Assembly (NCBI GenBank): GCA_016930595.1
Contig: JAFGGJ010000061.1
Location: forward strand, 1 to 57,901
From: Planctomycetota bacterium
GTDB taxonomy: Bacteria > Planctomycetota > SZUA-567 > JAFGGJ01
Length of the DNA stretch: 57,901 nt
Reading direction: 5' to 3'
The notes under the pieces were generated by a model, which worked only from the letters and a program-made list of their open reading frames with translations, made no database searches and had not been told where the DNA came from. How positions within the stretch are numbered: position 1 is the first letter of the stretch; each line of letters begins with the position of its first letter. Position numbers and translations under genes: made by a program. This document shows, one piece after another, positions 52,831-57,901 of this stretch.

Positions 52831-53586
52831 CTACATGCGGACCGGTATCCCTTTGTCTTTCATGTACTGCTTCACCTGTCCCACCGTGAACTTCCCGAAA
52901 TGGAACACCGACGCCGCCAGCACCGCCGACGCCTTCCCTTCCCTCACCGCCTGGACGAAATGCTCCAGCTCGCCGCATCCGCCCGACGCCGTCACCGGTA
53001 TCCCCGTCGCTTCGGCCACCGCACGCGTCATCGGTATGTCGTAACCGCTCTGCACCCCGTCGGCGTCCTTGCTCGTCAGCAGGATTTCCCCCGCTCCAAG
53101 GCCCTCCACCTTCTTCGCCCATTCCACCACGTCCAGCCCGGTTCTCTTGTTCCCGCCGCTTACCAGCACTTCCATCCTGCCGTCCACCGTCTGGCCGTCC
53201 ACGGCGACCACCAGTCTCCCGCTCCCGAACCGTTCGGCTGCGCGGCTAACGAGACCCGGGTCCCGGACGGCCGCGGAATTCACCGACACCTTGCTGACTC
53301 CGATATCGAACAACTCCTCCATGTCGTCGATCGTCCCGATGCCTCCCCCCACGGCGAACGGCACCCTTACGGCTTCGGCCACTTTCTTTACCCACTCCAT
53401 GCGCGTCCGGCGGCCTTCCACCGTCGCGGCGATGTCAAGAAACACCACCTCGTCCGCACCCTGCTCCGAATACGCCGCCGCCGCTTCCGCCGGGTCGCAC
53501 GCGTCCCGCAGCTCCACGAACTTCACTCCCTTGACCACCCTGCCTTCCTTTATGTCCAGGCACGGTATCACCTTCACGGGTTCCAT
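52831..53586 (-). CDS. hisF: Imidazole glycerol phosphate synthase cyclase subunit
   Basis: The 251-residue protein is a complete HisF: VIPCLDIKEGRVVKG with catalytic D11, AAYSEQGADEVVFLDI, GGGIGTIDDMEELFD, VVAVDGQ with D130, EILLTSKDADGVQSGYD and TASGGCGELEHF. HisF forms imidazole glycerol phosphate and AICAR from PRFAR in histidine synthesis, with ammonia from HisH. No hisH or other his gene is visible in this window. The start is preceded by AAAGG, and it has its own promoter. Confidence 0.97.
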   Translation of the reverse strand: MEPVKVIPCLDIKEGRVVKGVKFVELRDACDPAEAAAAYSEQGADEVVFLDIAATVEGRRTRMEWVKKVAEAVRVPFAVGGGIGTIDDMEELFDIGVSKVSVNSAAVRDPGLVSRAAERFGSGRLVVAVDGQTVDGRMEVLVSGGNKRTGLDVVEWAKKVEGLGAGEILLTSKDADGVQSGYDIPMTRAVAEATGIPVTASGGCGELEHFVQAVREGKASAVLAASVFHFGKFTVGQVKQYMKDKGIPVRM

Positions 53587-53624
53587 GGCTCGATCCTTTC
53601 CTGTGTGCGTGATCGGACGGAAAG

Positions 53625-53653
53625 ATGTTATTGCCCCAGCCGTTTCCGGTCAA
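53625..53653 (-). promoter_or_regulatory. Promoter for hisF
   Basis: Minus-strand TTGACC (53648-53653), 17-bp spacer, TAACAT (53625-53630), ~39 bp before the ATG. Confidence 0.55.
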
Positions 53654-53667
53654 GCGGTCCCGGCGTT

Positions 53668-54819
53668 TCAGTACCTTCCGTGTTCGTCCAGCAGCTCGAT
53701 CGCGCGCACGTAATTGTCCCACGACACCGCGGGAGGCACCGAGTGGTCCGAATGAAATACGTATCCCTTCGCACGTTTCGCAGCCTCCAGCTTGCACGTT
53801 ATCTCGTGTTCCATGGCCTCCCCCCCCTTCGCCAGGAAGTCCACCCCGATGTTCCCCATGAACACGTAGTCGTCCCCGAATTCCTCCACGATCTCGCGGA
53901 TGTCCAGCCCGGCGTGCACTTCCATCGGCTCGATCCCGTCTATTCCCACCCCCCGCAGCACCGGCAGCAGTTCCCTGATGTCCCCGTCGGAATGCAGCAT
54001 CACGTTCAGTCCCAGCTCGTGCGCCTTCTCGCATATCTTCCGGTGCGCCGGCTCCAGCAGTCCGTGGTACGCCGCCGGCGAAAACAGCAGCCCGTTCTTG
54101 TACCCCATGTCGTCGCCCAGGAATATCCCGTCCGGCTCCATGCCCTCGGCGGCTATCAGATCCAGCATCCCCGCCGCAAGGTTCGCATGCGTGTCGAACA
54201 TGTCCTTCAGGGTTTCCGGTTCCTCTATCATCCACATCAGCGCGCGCTCGGCCCCCGTCTGGTGCATCGCACCCTCGAACGGCCCCCTGACGAACACGAA
54301 CCCGTATCTCTCCTCCGGCCGCCCCTCCCACGACTTCCTGGTTTCCTCCCACGTCGGGCCCGCGTCCCCGCTGTATCCGCCCGTGTCGTACGCCCCGTAT
54401 ATGCTCGTGAAAATCCGCTCCCGCGACGGCGCCATCCTGTCGCGGAGTTTCCTCCAGTCGTCCGGCGTCTTTACCGTCCAGTCCACGAAATGCGGCACCC
54501 CACTCTGCTCCAGCCAGTACTGGCACGTGGCCCCGTCGCCGTCCACTATCGTGTGGCATTCCGGAGTCTTCTCAACCACCCGGCCCGGCAGCATGAAGGA
54601 ATAGTCTATCTTTATCACGTCCCTCACGTCCATGTCGAAAAAGTCGCAGAACGACGCAAAGTCCGCTTCCGTTCCCGCCGGCCGCTCTCCCCGGGCGCCG
54701 GCGGGCAGCCCCTCCTTTTTCCAGCGCGCTATGGTTTCGGCCCACGGCGCGTCCGCCCGTCCGACGCGGTCGCCCTTCTCTCCCCTGAACAGCCCCTCGA
54801 TGCGTTCCCTCGACGTCAT
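53668..54819 (-). CDS. Uroporphyrinogen-decarboxylase-family protein (UroD/MtaA-like)
   Basis: The 383-residue protein has MTSRERIEGLFRGEKGDRV at the start and ILGDDMGYKNGLLFSPAAYH, LHSDGDIRELLPVLRGVGID-like (in part) and FMGNIGVDFLAKG, the signature of the UroD/MtaA superfamily. Such proteins outside heme operons are usually corrinoid:coenzyme M or O-demethylase-type methyltransferases. The MttB-like gene at 15868 is another member of corrinoid chemistry, but they are 36 kb apart. AAAGGAGACTGCGG precedes the chosen ATG at 54819. The substrate is unknown. Confidence 0.85.
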   Translation of the reverse strand: MTSRERIEGLFRGEKGDRVGRADAPWAETIARWKKEGLPAGARGERPAGTEADFASFCDFFDMDVRDVIKIDYSFMLPGRVVEKTPECHTIVDGDGATCQYWLEQSGVPHFVDWTVKTPDDWRKLRDRMAPSRERIFTSIYGAYDTGGYSGDAGPTWEETRKSWEGRPEERYGFVFVRGPFEGAMHQTGAERALMWMIEEPETLKDMFDTHANLAAGMLDLIAAEGMEPDGIFLGDDMGYKNGLLFSPAAYHGLLEPAHRKICEKAHELGLNVMLHSDGDIRELLPVLRGVGIDGIEPMEVHAGLDIREIVEEFGDDYVFMGNIGVDFLAKGGEAMEHEITCKLEAAKRAKGYVFHSDHSVPPAVSWDNYVRAIELLDEHGRY

Positions 54820-54848
54820 CCGCAGTCTCCTTTCCCGAAGCGCCTTGA

Positions 54849-54876
54849 ATGATAGCCCTGCCGCAGGCGAAAGCAA
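54849..54876 (-). promoter_or_regulatory. Promoter for the UroD-like gene
   Basis: Minus-strand TTGCTT (54871-54876), 16-bp spacer, TATCAT (54849-54854), ~30 bp before the start. Confidence 0.5.
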
Positions 54877-54918
54877 TCGGCACGCCGCTTTCGCCCACGG
54901 TTTTTTCTTCCCGCAGGG

Positions 54919-54946
54919 TTGACTTCACGCCGTCCATGCCTAAAAT
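54919..54946 (+). promoter_or_regulatory. Promoter for the first CD225 gene
   Basis: TTGACT (54919-54924), 16-bp spacer, TAAAAT (54941-54946), back-to-back with the UroD-like gene promoter. Confidence 0.6.
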
Positions 54947-54979
54947 GTACTCTCGTCAGACTATTGCGGGGAGGTATCC

Positions 54980-55387
54980 ATGTTCTGTCCGAAATGCGGC
55001 CAGGAAGTTTCCGGCGACGCCGACAAGTGCTACAGTTGCGGCGAGCCCCTCAACAACCCCCAGGCACCCAGGCAGCCCGACGCGGGCGCTCCGGCCGAAC
55101 CCGTCCAGAATAACCTCGTCTGGGCCATTCTCACCACCATCTTCTGCTGCCTCCCCTTCGGCATCGTCGCCATCGTCTACGCCGCACAGGTGGACGGCAA
55201 AACCGCATCGGGCGATCATGCCGGCGCCCTCGAAGCCTCCAAGAAGGCAAAGACCTGGAGCTTCGTCGCTTTCCTCTGCGGCCTCATACCCATGGTCCTC
55301 TACGCCATACTCATGATCATCGGCCTGGTGGCCGGCGCCATCGCAGAACAGCCGCCCGCGCCTCCCGCCCCCTTCAACAACTTCTGA
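54980..55387 (+). CDS. Zinc-ribbon/CD225-dispanin membrane protein, copy 1
   Basis: The 135-residue protein begins with a zinc ribbon (MFCPKCGQEVSGDADKCYSC; C3, C6, C17, C20), then a Pro-rich linker and a CD225/dispanin (IFITM-like) domain with two transmembrane helices: NLVWAILTTIFCCLPFGIVA and FVAFLCGLIPMVLYAILMI, and the conserved cytosolic loop AQVDGKTASGDHAGALEASK. GGGGAGG precedes the ATG. It is the first of three tandem paralogues followed by a DUF2752 gene. Bacterial CD225 proteins are widespread but uncharacterised. Confidence 0.85.
   Translation: MFCPKCGQEVSGDADKCYSCGEPLNNPQAPRQPDAGAPAEPVQNNLVWAILTTIFCCLPFGIVAIVYAAQVDGKTASGDHAGALEASKKAKTWSFVAFLCGLIPMVLYAILMIIGLVAGAIAEQPPAPPAPFNNF
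55141..55216 (+). repeat. Near-identical 76-bp segment shared by CD225 copies 1 and 3 (first copy)
   Basis: This stretch recurs at 56090-56165 with a single mismatch (27 + 48 identical bases). Amino-acid conservation alone would not preserve third codon positions this well, so it points to recent duplication or gene conversion. Copy 2 is more diverged. Confidence 0.7.
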
Positions 55388-55431
55388 CCCGCCCGTCCCT
55401 GTCAGGCCCGCTGTTTTTTTCGGCTGCAGGA

Positions 55432-55459
55432 TTGACCCGCGTCTTCGTGCCGCTAGAAT
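55432..55459 (+). promoter_or_regulatory. Promoter for the second CD225 gene
   Basis: TTGACC (55432-55437), 16-bp spacer, TAGAAT (55454-55459), ~31 bp before the ATG. Confidence 0.6.
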
Positions 55460-55490
55460 ACCGGAAACCTTACTCTGCGGGGAGGCGCCC

Positions 55491-55853
55491 ATGTTCTGTC
55501 CTGCTTGTGGTGCGGAAATGCCTGACGATGCCGACAGGTGTTCGAGCTGCGGTCAATCACTCGGCGATGCCCGGCCGGCTGCGCAGCCGGCGGACGAAGC
55601 CCCTTCCGAACCCGTCCCCACCTACCTTGTCTGGGCCATACTCACAACTCTCTTCTGCTGCCTTCCCTTCGGTATCGTCTCCATCGTCTACGCCGCACAG
55701 GTAAACGGCAAGGCGGCGCAGGGCGACTATACCGGCGCCCGCGAAGCTTCCGCCAAGGCCAAGATGTGGGGCCGCATCGCTTTCTACTGCGGTCTCGTGC
55801 CCATCGTTCTTTACATCCTGGCAGCGGTGCTCATACCTGCGCTTTCGCGTTGA
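55491..55853 (+). CDS. Zinc-ribbon/CD225-dispanin membrane protein, copy 2
   Basis: The 120-residue protein has the zinc ribbon (MFCPACGAEMPDDADRCSSC), a short linker and the CD225 domain (YLVWAILTTLFCCLPFGIVS, AQVNGKAAQGDYTGAREASA, IAFYCGLVPIVLYILAAVL). It is the most diverged of the three paralogues and ends soon after the second helix. GGGGAGG precedes the ATG, and it has its own promoter. Function unknown. Confidence 0.85.
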   Translation: MFCPACGAEMPDDADRCSSCGQSLGDARPAAQPADEAPSEPVPTYLVWAILTTLFCCLPFGIVSIVYAAQVNGKAAQGDYTGAREASAKAKMWGRIAFYCGLVPIVLYILAAVLIPALSR

Positions 55854-55928
55854 TTGCATCCGTCCTTGACGACCCTGCCCCGCGGCCGGACGGACATCCG
55901 CAGGGCCTGATTATACCGGGAGGTGCCC

Positions 55929-56306
55929 ATGTTCTGTCCTAAATGCGGTCAGGAACTCCCCGACGACGTCGCAAGGTGCTACAGTTGCGGCGAACCCGTG
56001 GAACATCTCCAGGCCACGGGCCCCGTTCAGCAGCGGCCGCCGCTGACACCCATCCCCTCGAACCTCGTCTGGGCCATACTCACTACTCTCTTCTGCTGCC
56101 TCCCCTTCGGCATCGTTGCCATCGTCTACGCCGCACAGGTGGACGGCAAAACCGCATCGGGCGATTACGCCGGGGCGCGGGAAGCCTCCAACAAGGCCAG
56201 GACATGGAGCTTCGTCGCTTTCCTCTGCGGCCTTATCCCCATGATCATCTACATCATCCTCATCGTCATCGGGGTCCTTGCCGGTGCCGCAGACCATAAC
56301 TTCTGA
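55929..56306 (+). CDS. Zinc-ribbon/CD225-dispanin membrane protein, copy 3
   Basis: The 125-residue protein has the same zinc ribbon (MFCPKCGQELPDDVARCYSC) and CD225 core (NLVWAILTTLFCCLPFGIVA, AQVDGKTASGDYAGAREASN, FVAFLCGLIPMIIYIILIV), closely matching copy 1. The ATG at 55929 was chosen because GGGAGG lies 5 bp upstream; an in-frame GTG two codons earlier overlaps that site. No strong -35 is seen, so it may be read from the upstream promoter or a weak local one (TTATAC). Confidence 0.85.
   Translation: MFCPKCGQELPDDVARCYSCGEPVEHLQATGPVQQRPPLTPIPSNLVWAILTTLFCCLPFGIVAIVYAAQVDGKTASGDYAGAREASNKARTWSFVAFLCGLIPMIIYIILIVIGVLAGAADHNF
56090..56165 (+). repeat. Near-identical 76-bp segment shared by CD225 copies 1 and 3 (second copy)
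   Basis: Second occurrence of the 55141-55216 segment, one mismatch. Confidence 0.7.
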
Positions 56307-56389
56307 TGCTTCCCCTGCGCGCTCCCGTCCCCTGCCCCGCGTCTCCGCACGGCACGCGGCCCTTTCCTCCGCTGCACGGTTGACCTGTC

Positions 56390-56857
56390 ATGGCTCCGGC
56401 GGACAGACCTCCCCCGCCTGACGTCCCCGGCAGTCCCCCGGACCGCTCAGGCTTCTTCCGTTCCCGGGCGTTCCGCGCTTCGCTGCTCCTCGCCGGCGGC
56501 CTTGTCTTTATCGCGTGGGTTTATTTCCGGGATCCGGCCGAACCGGGCAACATGCCTTCCTGCCCATTCAACCTCGTCACCGGCCTCTATTGCCCCGGCT
56601 GCGGCTCGGCGCGCGCACTCCACCAGCTTCTTCACGGCCGCCTGCTTGAAGGTTTCGCACTCAACCCCCTGATGGTCCTGTCCATCCCTTTTGTCGCCTA
56701 CGGCCTGGCGTCGTATTTCCTCAAGTCCTTCACCGGCCGCGGCCTCCCCGTCATCCCGTCGCCCTGGTGGACCGGCTGGGCCGTCCTCGGCATCGTCGTC
56801 GCCTACTGGATACTCAGGAACGTCCCCTTCTTTCCGTTCACCCTCCTCGCCCCGTAG
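56390..56857 (+). CDS. DUF2752 membrane protein
   Basis: The 155-residue protein has a Pro-rich start, three transmembrane helices and the DUF2752 signature CPFNLVTGLYCPGCGSARALHQLLHG (quoted in part: TGLYCPGCGSARA), with metal-binding-like cysteines. DUF2752 genes often neighbour CD225/TM2 genes in other bacteria, which supports a functional link here. No ribosome site is obvious upstream. Function unknown. Confidence 0.85.
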   Translation: MAPADRPPPPDVPGSPPDRSGFFRSRAFRASLLLAGGLVFIAWVYFRDPAEPGNMPSCPFNLVTGLYCPGCGSARALHQLLHGRLLEGFALNPLMVLSIPFVAYGLASYFLKSFTGRGLPVIPSPWWTGWAVLGIVVAYWILRNVPFFPFTLLAP

Positions 56858-56945
56858 CGCGGCGGTAACGCGCCTTCACAACGGCAGCCCGGGCTTTCGG
56901 AAAAAACGGCGTCCGGGGAAAGGCGCGCCCTCGGCCGCCACGCAC

Positions 56946-57755
56946 TCACCAGTAGAAAATGAACCCCCCGGTGAATTCCCAGTGGTTGTAGTCCGGCTCG
57001 TCGCCGGTCAGCAATGAATATCTTACCGTCGCGCTCAGGCCGGCGTTCCTTGCCGGCAGGACTTCCAGTCCGAACCCCACGTATGGCCCCCAGTTCAGGG
57101 CGAACGGCCGGTTTTCGAAGTTGATGCCCGTTATTTCCAGGCCGACGAGAGCGTGCCAGCGCGTGCCGCTGTTCAACCCTCCCATGAACCTCGCCCCCAG
57201 TCCTCCGCTCGCCGTCCGCACGTCCCCGCCCGCGGTCAGGTCTTCAGCGGATGTCCACGAAAACATCGCGTCCATGCCCATCCCGGTGATCTTGAACGGC
57301 CCGCTTTCCTCGAACGCCGTCGCCTGCGGCCACCACGGCTGTGCCGGAGGAAGTTTTTCATGCCGCCATTCCCCGTACGGCGCATACGGCACACGGTCTC
57401 CCGTTTCCGGCTCCCGGTCGGCGGCTTCCGGCAGGACGTCCGGCGATCTTCTTTCAAAATTCAGGTTCAGGTCCAGGTTGCAATCCCCGTCGCTCAGCGC
57501 CGCCACCGCCAGCACCGCCCCCACCGCAAATGCCGTAACAAACACCCCCCGCGGCGGCACGTACACCGTCACCGTCGTCCCCGGTTTGATATCGTCGCGC
57601 CCCGGCAGCCCGCCGACACCCACTCCCGTGTGCAGGTAGCCGAAAACCTTCCTCGGGCGAGTATGCTGAACGTTTTCCCACGCCACGTCCGTGGTCCGCG
57701 TGCTGCATCCGGCGGCTGCGCCCAGGATCGCCAGCACCGTCAGGAACCTTTTCAT
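56946..57755 (-). CDS. Lipoprotein with C-terminal beta-barrel-like region
   Basis: The 269-residue protein starts at ATG 57755 after GGAGG. A lipoprotein signal (VLAILGAAAGC, C17) is followed by a short soluble region, a hydrophobic segment (~72-90: GVFVTAFAVGAVLAVAALS) and, from ~165, amphipathic strands ending in aromatic residues (FTGGFIFYW), as in outer-membrane beta-structures. I recognise no family. It converges with the DUF2752 gene and has its own promoter. Confidence 0.7.
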   Translation of the reverse strand: MKRFLTVLAILGAAAGCSTRTTDVAWENVQHTRPRKVFGYLHTGVGVGGLPGRDDIKPGTTVTVYVPPRGVFVTAFAVGAVLAVAALSDGDCNLDLNLNFERRSPDVLPEAADREPETGDRVPYAPYGEWRHEKLPPAQPWWPQATAFEESGPFKITGMGMDAMFSWTSAEDLTAGGDVRTASGGLGARFMGGLNSGTRWHALVGLEITGINFENRPFALNWGPYVGFGLEVLPARNAGLSATVRYSLLTGDEPDYNHWEFTGGFIFYW

Positions 57756-57785
57756 AACCGCCCTCCACCAGGGCTTCCCCATTAA

Positions 57786-57814
57786 TTTGTACCACCTTTT
57801 ACCGCTCCAGTCAA
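57786..57814 (-). promoter_or_regulatory. Promoter for the terminal lipoprotein gene
   Basis: Minus-strand TTGACT (57809-57814), 17-bp spacer, TACAAA (57786-57791), ~30 bp before the start codon. The remaining ~85 bp to the window end show no gene. Confidence 0.6.
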
Positions 57815-57901
57815 CCCACCCACCCCATTCGCCTGTGGCGCGCCTGCCTCCGGCAAGGAAGGTTTGCTGTCGCGCAGGAACAGGAATACTGGCGTTGGGA
57901 A

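Noticed and set aside
52795..54852. 685-codon plus-strand frame
   Set aside because: Spans hisF and the UroD-like gene on the opposite strand and is Arg/His/Pro-rich.
56380..56385. TTGACC just before the DUF2752 start
   Set aside because: It would place the -10 inside the gene and no -10 match is there.
1..57901. CRISPR array, tRNA, rRNA, insertion sequence or prophage
   Set aside because: No regular repeat-spacer pattern, cloverleaf, rRNA core, transposase or phage gene was recognised. A tRNA scan would settle the RNA question.

Overview
This 57.9 kb window is GC-rich, gene-dense bacterial chromosome with about 47 protein-coding genes. I found no rRNA, tRNA, CRISPR array, insertion sequence or phage. 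Several traits fit the PVC superphylum (Lentisphaerota/Kiritimatiellota-like) or a neighbouring lineage: secreted DUF4091-type glycosidase-like proteins, many TIM-barrel amidohydrolases, a FecR anti-sigma protein, a stand-alone SWIB protein, a squalene-cyclase-like toroid lipoprotein and a non-pyrrolysine MttB homologue. The phylum is an inference. Sigma-70-like promoters (TTGAC- or TTGNN-type -35, 16-17 bp spacer, TATAAT-like -10) are readable in front of many genes, and GTG and TTG starts are common.

Layout. 1-1032: end of an upstream gene, a 35-codon microgene and an amidohydrolase, all overlapping by 4 bp. 1106-5053 (minus): DUF89, TrmO, methyltransferase, Mrp/NBP35 ATPase and radical SAM protein. 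5195-10805 (minus): ExbD-like/toroid lipoprotein, amidohydrolase and DUF4091 protein. 11112-12005: WD40-like protein. 12130-15736 (minus): ECF sigma factor, FecR protein with a carbohydrate-binding-like end, and a secreted beta-helix protein. 15868-18690: MttB-like methyltransferase and CBS protein, divergent from an IclR regulator with a leaderless promoter. 18903-25306: FAD oxidoreductase, a pseudopilin-like/CBM/PA14-like protein and a glycosidase-like protein.

25340-35856 (minus): amidohydrolase plus a five-gene run (DUF4091/CBM9-like, DUF2062-AsmA-like fusion, beta-CASP nuclease, LamG-like protein, YtcJ-like amidohydrolase). 36005-37975: class III adenylate cyclase with a transmembrane segment and a helical C-terminal domain. 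The 25.3-38.0 kb block has G-rich plus-strand DNA while both flanks are C-rich, as expected of an inverted segment.

38016-48761: membrane protein, aldo/keto reductase, coiled-coil protein, MFS transporter, alpha/beta hydrolase, a third DUF4091-like protein, Gfo/Idh/MocA oxidoreductase and beta-propeller. 48986-49267: SWIB protein with its own promoter and tandem-hairpin terminator. 49413-54819 (minus): UroD-like methyltransferase, HisF, Wzi-like outer-membrane protein, dual-specificity phosphatase and MGDG-synthase-like glycosyltransferase. 54980-56857: three tandem zinc-ribbon/CD225 membrane proteins and a DUF2752 protein. 56946-57755: lipoprotein.

Overall the region looks like glycan and small-molecule catabolism plus cell-envelope functions. 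The most system-like unit is the sigma/FecR-CBM/beta-helix operon, which could couple extracellular glycan sensing to transcription. Functions are read from protein motifs and were not confirmed by database search.
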